Source: Bolinopsis microptera
Lineage: Eukaryota > Ctenophora > Tentaculata > Lobata > Bolinopsidae
Direction: 5' to 3'
DNA length: 64,000 bases
Assembly: GCF_026151205.1 (NCBI RefSeq)
Contig: NC_087075.1
Coordinates: 4,624,359 to 4,688,358 of the forward strand
In this document: positions 46,901 through 56,200 of the stretch, piece by piece
Numbering within the stretch: the first letter of the stretch is position 1
Layout of the letters: each line of letters opens with the position of its first letter
Program-made: the position numbers and the translations under genes
Notes under the pieces: generated by a model
The model's database searches: none
The model's input: only the letters and a program-made list of their open reading frames with translations
What the model was told of the DNA's origin: nothing

Positions 46901-47595
46901 CATTTTGGCAGCATCAGTAATCATAATGTCAAACCTTGAGCTTTATACACATTTTAGCAGCATCAGTAATCATAATGTCAAACCTTGAGCTTTATACACA
47001 TTTTGGCAGCATCAGTAATCATAATGTCAAACCTTGAGCTTTTTACACATTTTGGCAGCCTCAGTGCAGTCGACACTGATCACCGTTGCTCTTCCTTTCA
47101 TCTTTATAGACACGCTGTCAAGCACCTTCAATAACTGACTGGACTGCTTACTGTCCTGTGAATAAATATTACTTTTACTTACTTTTATTATATAATAATA
47201 ATTATTATATATTACTAATAAATCATTCACGTGTGATATTTATTTATTTATTATCTATTTATTTGTACTGTTTTCACAAAATTTTGGATGCTAGCCACAG
47301 TTCAGTGCAATATACATTTTTATTCAATCAATAGAGAAAAAAACCAATGAGACCTAGTTACTTAGTTAGTTGTGTGTGAAATAATTAACTTCATTTTTAA
47401 CAGCAATTTAACATATATATTCAGCTCCCCTACTCTATTATCTACCTTTGTAAAAAGTGCAAGAACATTTTTCTTTGTTCGGAGCTCTTTTTTCCAGTCT
47501 TTTAAATCTTTTATTTGAACCAGCTCACTTTTGCTTGCTTTCTTGGATGTTACAGCAAATGTAAGGCAGCACAACACCGCTACTTTCAGTAACAT
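31977..47595 (-). CDS. PDIA5: Protein disulfide isomerase A5-like, 13 exons, 629 aa
   Basis: Oxidises and isomerises disulfides of secretory proteins in the ER lumen. Minus-strand exons: 47595-47446, 47155-47033, 46497-46411, 46030-45936, 45737-45628, 43517-43371, 36171-36020, 34786-34631, 34422-34276, 33570-33412, 33070-32918, 32599-32436, 32223-31977. All junctions are GT-AG and in phase (1890 nt). A signal peptide ([15 protein letters not shown]) is followed by an inactive thioredoxin-like domain with the PDIA5 signatures [15 protein letters not shown] and CKKLK. Then come three [10 protein letters not shown] modules (Cys170/173, 296/299, 420/423), each with a downstream FPT..YF strand. 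The C-terminus adds a further module with CSTC (551-554) and ends AAKDEL, the ER retrieval signal. Vertebrate PDIA5 is about 520 aa with three CxxC sites, so the last module of about 130 residues is extra. Introns 2, 3, 5, 6, 7 and 11 contain minisatellites. Confidence 0.94.
32863..32917 (-). repeat. 11-bp repeat at the 5' splice site of PDIA5 intron 11
   Basis: On the minus strand exon 11 ends AAG|GTGAGGGGTTT, and that intron start is repeated about five times (GTGAGGGGTTT with small variants). The authentic donor is the first unit of the array, and later units carry the same GTGAGG donor-like string. Confidence 0.8.
35270..35885 (+). repeat. 25/33-bp minisatellite in PDIA5 intron 7
   Basis: Units of ACACCTCCACTCTTGTATAA plus AACAT alternate with a 33-bp form carrying an extra ACTCTTGT. 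About 20 copies in total. It creates several long overlapping open frames on both strands, all artefacts of the repeat. Confidence 0.9.
36229..36267. repeat. Perfect 17-bp palindrome with TAATTA cores
   Basis: GTAATTACCTAATTACA, a 5-base spacer TTAGA, then TGTAATTAGGTAATTAC. It lies in PDIA5 intron 6, 58 bp before the exon 7 acceptor. It may simply form a hairpin; the TAATTA strings are also homeodomain core sites. Confidence 0.8.
36731..37750 (+). pseudogene. 5'-truncated LINE reverse transcriptase in PDIA5 intron 6
   Basis: Antisense to the host gene. It begins inside the RT fingers ([20 protein letters not shown]), then [13 protein letters not shown], then CFVDDT in place of YADD. It continues with [18 protein letters not shown] and, after a TGA at 37274-37276 in the same frame, with [20 protein letters not shown] and [20 protein letters not shown]. 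The frame ends TAA at 37750. This is the C-terminal half of a CR1/L2-group LINE. The catalytic box is mutated (YA to FV) and the frame has one nonsense codon, so it is inactive. Its 3' end runs into the 13-bp array at 37881. Confidence 0.8.
37881..41051 (+). repeat. 3.2-kb 13-bp minisatellite in PDIA5 intron 6
   Basis: About 244 copies of TGTGTCTACTGAG with rare variants (GAC for GTC, CTG for CTA, GCG for GTG). Period 13 puts a stop in every frame, so there is no ORF. Variant units such as TGTGACTACTGAG recur at intervals, and a run of TGTGTCTGCTGAG units lies near 38580-38620. Confidence 0.95.
42946..43232 (+). repeat. 15-bp minisatellite (CAAACTAGCTGTTTA)n in PDIA5 intron 6
   Basis: About 19 copies with CAGAC/CAAAC variants. 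The minus strand stays open (Cys-Lys-Gln-Leu-Val repeats) because the unit is divisible by three. It is intronic and not considered coding. Confidence 0.9.
43607..44015 (+). repeat. 11-bp minisatellite (ATAACCATGTC)n, left part
   Basis: About 37 copies in PDIA5 intron 5. The same array resumes at 45413 after an inserted retroelement. Confidence 0.9.
44016..45412 (-). mobile_element. ORF1-only LINE (HAL1-like) inserted in a minisatellite
   Basis: About 1.4 kb of unique sequence splits the 11-bp array. It contains an ORF1 on the minus strand (stop at 44360), then about 345 bp of 3' sequence ending CAAATCAAATCATGAC against the array. No endonuclease or reverse transcriptase is present. An intact ORF1 plus a 3' end resembles the half-LINEs described in mammals (HAL1), which move using another LINE's enzyme. 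Because both flanks are the repeat, no target duplication can be recognised. Confidence 0.65.
44360..45385 (-). CDS. LINE ORF1 protein (coiled coil + RRM-like), 341 codons
   Basis: The nucleic-acid-binding chaperone of a non-LTR retrotransposon. A coiled coil is likely at about residues 115-170 ([40 protein letters not shown]). It is followed by [20 protein letters not shown], the hallmark first strand of the RRM-like ORF1 domain, and then VGWKRPG and RPVKITVP. The C-terminus is basic ([13 protein letters not shown]). The first in-frame Met gives a 35-residue hydrophobic leader; the Met at [14 protein letters not shown] (about residue 36) is a better start. The frame is intact, unlike the other LINE parts in the window. 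It is antisense to nothing: the host gene PDIA5 is also on the minus strand. Confidence 0.75.
   Translation of the reverse strand: MQLSSSLIFCNFAISSVCCYRVVSLCVCILVHYYTMYTTEDDLHLTRSQKKLKDFNYEEKEDVEGCADRWFTSMARQLKLENFEIRGDMDQEILMSPSIYKRYMAEWVMQAADLVRRQSSQMSAMMEIVECLKTEALADKEKMVRLQDQLLVQKDEQLQLFKTSVEETVQTTVETGIKSYSAAVQKNSTNGAVCNSKILKNVMKSVAAEEDRSKNLIVFGLKEEDGEQLPALVTAVLEEIGEKPHFEATRVGWKRPGITAIRPVKITVPSSTAVHQILMKTGRLRMADAHKDVWICPDRSSEERAARKNVVTDLKKKRTEQTHLDHYIRNGKVCSRVKKAP
45413..45582 (+). repeat. 11-bp minisatellite (ATAACCATGTC)n, right part
   Basis: About 15 copies, ending about 45 bp from the 5' splice site of PDIA5 exon 5 (exon border at 45628). Confidence 0.9.
46033..46276 (-). repeat. 11-bp minisatellite abutting the exon 4 acceptor of PDIA5
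   Basis: About 22 copies of AACTTCACTCT (minus strand) run directly into the 3' splice site AACTCGCAG|GTG of exon 4 (border at 46030). The unit is pyrimidine-rich, so the array itself supplies the polypyrimidine tract. Confidence 0.9.
46682..47080 (-). repeat. 49-bp array copying the exon 2 end and donor of PDIA5
   Basis: Reading the minus strand, the last part of exon 2 (GCTGCCAAAATGTGTAAAAA then GCTCAAG) and the first 20 bases of intron 2 (GTTTGACATTATGATTACTG) are repeated. Starts of the donor motif lie at 47032, 46983, 46934, 46885, 46836, 46787 and 46738, an exact 49-bp spacing, plus a degenerate copy near 46683. Each unit therefore recreates coding sequence AAKMCKKLK and the AAG|GTTTGA donor. 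49 is not a multiple of three and the donor is followed at once by TGA, so use of a later donor would truncate the protein. Confidence 0.9.
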
Positions 47596-47920
47596 AAAAC
47601 CCCTGCTATGATAATTTTGATTTGAATACTCTTCTGGTCGAGGACCTCATCGTATAAAGATTACATACTCAATACCTGAACAGATAGTTAAAAACTGGTA
47701 AGATTTACTGTTATGCCATATATATTATATAAAGCCTAATAATTCCTTACCTAAGGCAGCACTGTAATGTCTTAGTAAGCATTTGATGTCGTTTTCAAAT
47801 GTGTGCCTTGATCCAAAAAATATCACAATGTGTACAAAATTTAAATTTATGAGTCAATCTAGAATATTTTAATTAATTTGAGCAGGTCTCAAAAGATAAC
47901 TACAACATAACTGTCCTTAC
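47596..47920. other. Upstream flank of PDIA5
   Basis: Presumed promoter and 5' UTR region; I see no clear TATA or ER-stress element. Confidence 0.3.
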
Positions 47921-49211
47921 TAGGGGTAAGCCCCCCTAAAACGTCACCTGTTTTTTGGGCCCAGATTGCCGAGTTAGGGCTAAATTTACAGGGTTCTGAA
48001 GTGTCTAGGAATAATATTTAAACCTTTTTCTAGCCTGCCAGGAAGATTTGGAAATTTGAAAATAAAATCAGGTACAATTTTTTGACGTTGAAATGGAGTC
48101 ACTTTTAAAACACCACCCCTAAAATGTCAACTCTATATGTGTGATAATTACAAAATGTACAAGAGGCTTGATTTATCTTTTGTCACTAGTACTATTTGTT
48201 TTGTCTTATTAAAACATTAAGCTACTTGAAAACATTCACTCACTAAAGGAAGTACCTCAAAACCGTAATCACCCCCTAAAATGTCACGTGCACCACCCCT
48301 AAAACGTCAGCTAAAACAGGTTGTGTAGCACTCAGAATGTTGCTCAATTATTAATTTTAACCACTTCTGGGACAAATATAACCTATTTCTGAGAGGTGTC
48401 AACCAGAATTTCTCTCTCTGTTGAAAAAAAATGGTGAAATAATGGTCAATTTACTTTTTGTGACATTTTGGGGACTTTTTTTTTGAATACCCAGAACTTA
48501 CGGCAAAACAGTAACTCAGTCAACAAAATTAATACCTGTAGTTAGATTATTTAGTTATAAACTAACAATTGGCACAAAAAATGGATTCAATGTGATTTTA
48601 GCCTTGTGCAAATTGCATGTTTTAATTGCATTTTTTGGGATTTTTAACATCATCCTGCATCTTGGCAATTTTAGTGACCTGTAGTTAACTAAGCCAACCC
48701 AGTAATCAATCTGACCTTCTCCATAGACTAGATTTGACTGTTTTTAGCAAAATTGAATGTCAAAAACTACGGTTTTTGGTACTTACTAGTTTATGGTAAA
48801 CCTATGATATGCCCCCTAAAATGTCATTTTTTTCTCCCCTAAAATGTCAAATTTGTATTTTGTTCGCATGGTGTGCGATAATAGCTCTTGTTTTGGCACT
48901 TGTTAATTATTAACATCAACTATTAACGAAATGTGAGTATGCATTGCATCTTAGGAAAAGCCTGAGTAATTTGATCAGGTTAAAATGACATTTTAGGGGG
49001 GATAATTAGACATTTTAGGGGATGTTTATTGCGATTAATAAAATAAAACTAATTCCTTGAGCTGCCAAAGCTTTCCAATATTACCATTAGATGCTAAATA
49101 TGATGTTTAATAGGCTGGTACTTTTATTTTATGGTGCTTGTAGTCTCAAAGCCAGAATCTGATCAAATGACATTTTAGGGGGCGACCAGGTGAAATTTTA
49201 GGAGAGGGTAG
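47921..49211. mobile_element. Putative TIR element with repeated CCCCTAAAATGTCA motif
   Basis: CCCCTAAAA(T/C)GTCA occurs near 47936, 48116, 48272, 48294, 48812 and 48836 in one orientation and inverted (TGACATTTTAGGGG) near 48986, 49010 and 49169. The outermost copies face each other with CACCTG next to them. Multiple subterminal motifs in opposite orientation are typical of transposase-binding sites in DNA transposons. No ORF is present. Ends are estimated. Confidence 0.45.
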
Positions 49212-49284
49212 TAATATTGAGTAATGTATAACTTTCCGTCGACGGTTGTAAACCTACAAGAACGGAGAAATACGTTTACGTTTA

Positions 49285-49931
49285 ACGGGTGTAACTGGGC
49301 CGCGCTCAGCCTGTCATTCCGCCTAATCTCTATTTTACGGGTGATACTCGTAAAATATTTGTTCCATATATATTCCACAGTACCGTCGACGAGTTCAACT
49401 CGGCGCGCATCCTGGTAGGTTGTTAACGTATTAACGGGTGATTTTCGTAAAATATCTGTTCCATATATATTCCACAGGACCGTCGACGAGTCCAACTCGG
49501 CGCGCGTCCTGGTAGGTTGTAAACCTACAAGGAACGTACAAATCTCTATTTATGTTTGTATATGAACATGATAGCCTAGCTGAGGTCCCCGTGTAAAACG
49601 AATGATACTTTTACATATATGATAGCTTGCTCTAACCATGCAGAGCCCTTTCGCTTGCAGTAGCGCGCGACCAGCGCTTGTGAAACGTAAGCGCGTCACG
49701 CAGTACGCGCGCGCGTACGTATACACGTGGCTATGTGAATATAATAGCCATGAGTCTACGCGTTCTGCGTGACGTGACGAGCTTGTTTCACAAGTTTTTA
49801 TAATTTTAATTAATTTTTCCTAGCATGTTACCTGTGGACCCCAGACTTGAGACTATCATGTTCATAAACATATGAATAAAGATTCGGTGGAATGACAATT
49901 GACAGGCTCAGGCTGATCGCCGCCCAGTAAC
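49285..49931. mobile_element. Inverted-repeat MITE-like element with nested duplication
   Basis: The left arm (TAACTGGGCCGCGCTCAGCC then TGTCATTCCGCCTAATCTCT) is the inverse of the right arm near 49873-49931 (ATTCGGTGGAATGACA, GGCTGATCGCCGCCCAGTAA). The middle contains a smaller hairpin (CTTGTGAAAC near 49677 against GTTTCACAAG near 49788). A unit of about 100 bp (GTTCCATATATATTCCACAG, GACCGTCGACGAGT) is duplicated at 49331-49530 in the left arm. Confidence 0.55.
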
Positions 49932-50250
49932 CCTAATTGACAAAAATCCCGACGCGATGCTAATTCGACGTGGAGTTTCAGAACTCCTATCCCAAGCCTA
50001 TTAATTTGAATGATTGTCAAACTAAAGCCGTAGGGATTACCGTGGTAACAATTAAAAGCTTCAGATTATGTTTGTGAAAAAGTTTGATATTGGCGCGCCA
50101 CACTTTGACTCTAGTACGACCCAATAATCTCAAGAGGTACAGTTTCTGGAACGTGAACCCAACTGCCAACGTAATCTCTCCTTAATTGGAGAGATCAAGT
50201 GCCCCACAAACATGCACAATGCCATGCGTAGTGGCCAAATTTATAAGTGT
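49932..50250. other. Non-coding spacer
   Basis: Nothing recognised between the inverted-repeat element and the LINE 3' end. Confidence 0.35.
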
Positions 50251-52288
50251 TTTATTTATTATTATTATTAATCAACTATTTACAGCAAACACAAGATAAT
50301 AGAAATTAAATCATAAAATCGAGTGGCCGAGTAGTCTCGACTCACCCATAACTTCTCCAAAGACGTCTATCATGAGCTTTGTACACTAAATCGTTGAAAT
50401 TACTTAAACTAAATCTTTTATTTACAATCACAATAATTTGTTTTGTCATAATGTCTTTTAATAATAAATCAAATAAATTTGAACGAGGTCTGCCCCTCCT
50501 TCCTTTGTAGTCAAAACATCCTAAACATGCAAATCTGAAAGATAAGAAGGCGGGAGTGTCATCACCGCTTCTGAGAACGTGCCCAAGCATCTTCCATCTT
50601 GCTTTCTTGATCCTTTCAGTAAGGGGTCTGACATTACATCTCTTATATAAATTCTCGTTACTGATAACCGTAGGCCAATAGGTGTTGATTATCTGTCTCA
50701 GATGCTTCCTTTGAAGAACGTCGACAGATGCCATTACGGTTTCGGGAGCAGCCCAGCTGCTACAGTTATACAACAACACTGAAGTGACAAGAGCTTCGTA
50801 CAGCTTCAGCTTTCTACTCTCACTGATCTGAACAGAACTATTCAACCAGACTTTCTTGTAGGTGTAGAAGGCAACATTGGCTTTGTTGCGTCTGTTGACA
50901 ATATCTCTTTCTGAGCAGAGCTTTGATCCTAATAGCACTGACTCTCGCCACTCTTCATCTCCTCTAATTTTATTGCCATGGGCATCTAAAGCATCTGTAT
51001 CTGCCAAATACACTCTTGTAAACACCGTCTTTGATTCGTTAACAAAGAGACTCCAATCCTTTAGTATATCACTGGCAATCTCTAGTACATAGTATCTTCA
51101 CCAGGCTCTGACCATCTTCACTCAGAAGCTCAGCATCGTCAGCATAGGCGGACTCTAACGGGAGGCCTCTATCAGAGACTGGGGGGTTCGGTCTAGGAAT
51201 CGTGACACTGATCACGGCTCTGATGTGATTCAGGGCACCGGCAAGGGTCAATGTAAACACTTTACCTGCCAGACTGTCTCCCTGGTAAGCGCCAATATTA
51301 ATCACAAATTCACCAGACTCAGATCTGTTGACCGTCACCTTGAGCTTTGTATTTGAGAGGAGGTACTGAACTAGGCGAATGTCGTCTCTAGAGCATCCTG
51401 CATCAATGAGGAGGTTGATGATGGTCTGTCTGCGGATAGTATTAAACGCAGCGGTCATGTCAATGTTGATTTTACTATACTCAAACTCGCGCCTGGTAAC
51501 CACTGATGTCAACATTCTCTGAGACCATACCAGGTCAGCACAACTGTGACCCTGCTTGTATGCCGCCTGCCAAGGTCCAGTGTACATATCAACGTGGTAA
51601 TTGATTCTGTTCAAGGCTACGAGGGATAGGACTTTTCTAGTTCCATTTAGCAATGTGAGGGGCCGGATAGACTTTATCGGACCTCGGGGTTTTCCTGGCT
51701 TCTGAAGGGGTGTCAGGATACCTTCTCCAATAGCTGGGATGTATGTGTTGGTCTCAAAGGAGAGATTATAGATCCTAGCCAACTCACAGTGGAGGGGATA
51801 TCCAGCAGCTTTCATTAGCTCATTAGGTATACCGTCAGGGCCACACGCTCTACCGGATTTCAGCTTCATAACAGCACGGCCAACTTCTTCAGGTGTTATG
51901 GGACAGAGGAGGCTTCCAGGAGGGTCTATGAATGCTGGGAGGTGGGGTTCATCTTTGTCATTGAACTCATTATTAAAGTATTCTTTAATAGCTTCTGCTT
52001 TTAATGAGTCAGAACCTAAGGTGTTCCCGTCTGCATCGTGGACAGTCACTCCGTCTTTCTTCATCCTATTCCTACACTGGGCCAAAGTTCTATTCGCTTC
52101 AAACATGCTTCTGCAGCTGTCGGTGTTGTTGATGACATCTACTAGGGCGTTAGCAGTGGCCTCGTTGATGGATTTCAACCTCTTTTTGATGGTACGTTTG
52201 AGATGGTTGATACTTTTTCTGAGGTCACTCCTGTCGCTTATCCCTGTGAGACTACATTCTTGCTGAAGGGACTTTCTAAGTGTTTTAA
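50251..52288 (-). mobile_element. 5'-truncated LINE, minus strand
   Basis: The reverse transcriptase part of a non-LTR element ends at a (TAA)n-type tail near 50251-50272 and begins abruptly near 52288, where a TAA precedes the frame. No endonuclease is present. Flanking sequences at 49826-49931 and 52718-52800 are two copies of the same MITE end. Confidence 0.7.
50342..52286 (-). pseudogene. LINE reverse transcriptase with one frameshift
   Basis: The upper segment runs from about 52286 to 51069 and reads CGPDGIPNELMKAAG, PLQKPGKPRGPIKSIRPLTL, AAYKQGHSCADLVWSQRML, INIDMTAAFNTIRRQ (catalytic Asp), AYQGDSLAGKVFTLTLAGAL and SAYADDAELLSEDG (YADD at 51135-51146). A frameshift near 51085-51095 moves the frame to the lower segment (LKDWSLFVNESKTVFTRVYL, CSSWAAPE, RWKMLGHVLRSGDDTPAFL, RRGRPRSN), with a stop at 50342. 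Catalytic residues are kept, so it decayed recently. The GHVLR and PAF motifs suggest an RTE- or R4-like group; I am not sure which. Confidence 0.7.
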
Positions 52289-52545
52289 CTTATAAAAAAC
52301 AAAATACCATTGATGATTGATTCTTGCCAACTTTTTTTTCTGCAAATGGTGATTGGTGATCAAAGTCATGCATAATTGTCCATCCTGTCACATGACCAAA
52401 ACTGAAAACAGATTTTTACCCATAACTACTCACGGACATATTTTTCCTCAAAATCATTGGTTTATGCGGCATCATACCCAATTCTTCAAAATAGCCCAAA
52501 ATTTTCTGATCGTTGTACGGTTGTAGTTGTTCGTTGCCTCACATT

Positions 52546-52629
52546 GCAGGCCTGCCGCAGCCGTATCGTGGCTTTCGCCACGGTATTATTTGTCATACGT
52601 TGTATGACCCGCCGCGCACGAGTGCGCGG
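52546..52629. other. Cluster of four consecutive perfect hairpins
   Basis: In 84 bp there are GCAGGCCTGC (palindrome, 52546-52555), CGTGGC/GCCACG with a four-base loop that is GAAA on the minus strand (52567-52582), GTCATAC/GTATGAC with a three-base loop (52592-52608), and CCGCGCAC/GTGCGCGG (52612-52629). CCCCCTGT and ACAGTGGGGG nearby can form a further stem. The block is GC-rich in AT-rich surroundings. It suggests a structured RNA or a fold-back element end. I do not recognise the family. Confidence 0.6.
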
Positions 52630-52717
52630 CTCCCCCTGTATCGTCGAAACTCTACAGTGAAGCGACAGTGGGGGTCACCACGTGATACAAGGTATTATTA
52701 TTTTATCAAATAAAATG

Positions 52718-52800
52718 TTACCTGAGGACCCCAGGCTTTAATGTTGGTAAACAACCGAATAGAGATTAGGCGGAATGACAGGCTGAGCGCGGCCCAGTAA
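52718..52800. mobile_element. Solo end of the inverted-repeat MITE
   Basis: TTACCTGAGGACCCCAGGCT, then GAATAGAGATTAGGCGGAAT and GACAGGCTGAGCGCGGCCCA, match the right end of the element at 49826-49931 in the same orientation and its left end in inverse. Confidence 0.6.
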
Positions 52801-53242
52801 ATAAAATGACGATGAGGGTCACGACGTGAGATAAGTTGTCAGTTGTAAAACAAGAAAAACAACACGTGATTACCATCATGTAAAATTAAATCGGTAACGG
52901 AGAGATTCGTGTTATCTCAAATATCAATCTACCAATTTGTAATCAATCTCCACAATGTCATATTTCATTATTATATAACTTTAACAAGATCAAAATACGT
53001 TTGAAAATAAAAATAATCGTCACTTTACCATAGAAAGCGAGGAATTGTAATAGATTTCCTAGAAGAAGCACTTATTCTTACACCTTCCCATTTTTTTCCA
53101 TTATACGTCACACCAACAACATTAACCCGGATAAAACATTTCCTTGTGTTTCACATAGGTCAAAACACACGTCATCATCGTCTGCTAACCTCAACATCAA
53201 CATAATCTACTGAACAAAACATTTCCTTGTGTTTAAGTTTCG
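52801..53242. other. 3' flank of the homeobox gene
   Basis: Presumed 3' UTR and spacer. AACATTTCCTTGTGTTT is duplicated at about 53137 and 53218. Confidence 0.35.
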
Positions 53243-56200
53243 TCATGACGTGGAGGATCGTGCCGGGATCTGGTACCCATTATGTGGGAGCCCAGGTTCC
53301 ACTTTAGTGGGCTTAACAGTGGTGGCACTGGCTCTCAGTAGCTCAATACTCTGACTCTGCCACTCGGGGATTTTGCCAGGAATATTGCCTGTCAAGTGTC
53401 CTACACCAAAGGTAGTGAGATTTGGAGGGGATGTGGCAGGAGGGGTCTGTAGAGTAGAGAGGGGGTTTGGAGAGCGCTGGTTGGGGATGAGGGAGGGAGG
53501 GACGCTGCCTTGGTGCTGGTAGTTTGTTAGGTGGGAGGTGGGAGAGTGGAGGTGGGAGGTGTTGTTCAGGGAATTGCCCGTGTTGTTGTAGAAGTGTCCT
53601 CCTGAAAGTACACAAATGTTTAGATTTCGGTGGGGTACGGGACGATAACGATACAATAGTTTTTAAATATGTATGTTAGGTCGATGATGATTAATTACTC
53701 TACACTCGAATATCACGTGACTACTACATGTTCTCTAGATGGCCCTGAGGGACTTTACACTTATTAAAAACATTAAACCCTCTTCTCTGATATGACGTCA
53801 TGTTACGTTATCAAACAGTTTTTCGCAGATAACTCCTCAGGCGAGCATTTTAACCCTATGTCATGTGATTCGGAATCAGCGTTTAAAAATACATCGATTC
53901 ACAGTAAAGTTTCAACTGTTGGAGGCCCTTTTAGAAACATCTCGAAATTCGAGTGTAGAATTAGTTAGCACGCTGAATGTTAGGTCACTGCAGTTTCAGT
54001 ACATGTCTGGTTAACTTGAAACAAGATAAAAGTGACTGTATATGAAGAAAATCACTTCATTAGTTGTTTATAACTCGGATTTAACGTAAAAATTGACACC
54101 TCGTATGCCACTTTATCAGGTGATAATTTAAAATTCATCCCAACTTCTGTTGACCTCCCAGCTCACGCTTTTAAGTAGGCTGGCTAACTTAATTTTCTTA
54201 TCGCAATATCAAAAAGGGCTTACCGTTTGAAAATTCTGTTGTCACTCGAATATTTGAGCGAGATAAAGGCATGTTTACGAGACATGAATGATCAGGTGAT
54301 TGAAGTTTAAATAGGTCACCACCTTACATTATCACATTCTTCAAAAATATTATCATATTGTTCAAAAATATCCGTGCGGTAACTGTCATGTGAGTGTCAT
54401 ATCTTTAAGTGAAGGGGCTTTTAAAAGCAACATTTCACCGATGCGTGGCATTCGCCTAACCGTATTTTGATCGAGTAACCAGTTTCAAGTAACCAGTTTC
54501 AAGGAGTTATATTGAATGTTAACCAACAATTCACTTGCACTTACTTTACTCAATTATTTTTGAAACAAAATTTAACCCCGAATCCTAATCACGAGGTGAC
54601 GAAAGGATATAATATATTGTTGTACAAACTGCAGACTACTTATATTATAAGACCAGAAACTTTTGGAATTTACCAAAACGTTCGATCCAAGTCTACTCCT
54701 TCTATCCGGTCTAACATATTTACAATTTTTGCTCTCCAATTTTGTAAGACATAACTTAAACCACCAAACATAACAACTTACCAAGTAAGAAGTTAATCAC
54801 ACAGTCCATTTCAATAGACTATAAATTAACTATAAACACACCAGCTAAATGCCCCGCTCCGACACCCTCGCAAGAAACCCTCTAAAACACTACCAGGGAA
54901 CAGCACACTTTTCTCCCACCAAACACACACACACAGTCTCGGGGGAATCCTAAAAATGGTCGCTAGCAGTAAACTCCCAAGGGCACGTGGCCTATTTTTG
55001 GTGTGTCATGTGACTGGGCACGTGGCCTAGTTTTGGTGTGTCATGTGACTGGGCACGTGGCCTAGTTTTGGTGTGTCATGTGACTGGGAAAACACGCACG
55101 TGATGGCACCACTTTTTCCGCGAAAATTTGAGTTAATTGAACTGTGATATAGGTATATTGAGGGGACTTGTGTGGTAGCTGTGAAACTAGTTGGAAGTAG
55201 CTGGTTCAGACTTCTGGTGAATGTTATAGGGTGGATCTGGAGAGCTGATACAAAGGGGGGGGGGGGGGGGGGGGGGTGCAAGTTTAATAATATGGTCCCA
55301 TACTATTCTTAGTAGCTATTATAAAGTTATTAATACCAGATATTGCAAGATATTTTGAAGATGGCAAAAGGTGGTGTGCGATTGTTCATGAATTTTCCTC
55401 TCTTATTGGAGGTATAAATAAAAGTAACGGTATGATACCTTATACACATAACCTCAATTTAAATAAAATAAAGTAAAATGTGAGCCGTACCTGAGCTGTA
55501 GAGATTAGTGAAGTTGGGAGCCTGAAACATGGGGCTGGGAGAGGCGCTCGTACTGTAGGGTACCACGCTTCCAAAACTGGGGATAATAGGGCTACATTTA
55601 GGGAGATTTAAAAAGGAGGTTTAATCCTAGCTTCAACACAGTCACATGATTTTGAGTATCCAATCTTGGACTGAATAATAATTATTTGCGGAACGTCAAT
55701 TTGCTTGAGGTGTTTAATCCCCAGTTCCAAATTTAACTCTTATCTGTAATTCACCAAACAAGTGGTATTTTGGGTCGAAATATTTCAACTCTTTATCATC
55801 GCGGAACACATACCAGTTTGAAAACTGTAAAAATACCGACCAGTAATTACCTGTAGTGACTGGTGGGGATGCTGTGAGATATGGTAGGAATGTTCATTGT
55901 CCACGGTTCTGCTGTTGGTGTGTATTCTGTTGGTAACCCTGAGATGTACGCTAATTAATTATCTAATAGGTTAATTGAGATTGCTGATGAGTTCTGATGA
56001 TTTCACTACACAGACACGGACTAAACATTTTAATAAAACTTTAAAGGGAGGCTTTGTTCGCTATTTCACTGTTCAAAATAGTTTCCAGCGCAAATTTTTA
56101 AAGTTTGATATTTAAAAAATGTTTAATCTTAAACTTCGCAAAGTTGCGCTGGGAACTGAGCAGCAAAAGGAAGTGTTGCTAAAAGAAGGGAGTGTTGCTA

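Noticed and set aside
52500..52690. HDV-like or hammerhead ribozyme
   Set aside because: I looked for the hammerhead core (CTGATGA and GAAA in register) and for an HDV-type nested fold. The stems are consecutive rather than nested and the conserved cores are missing.
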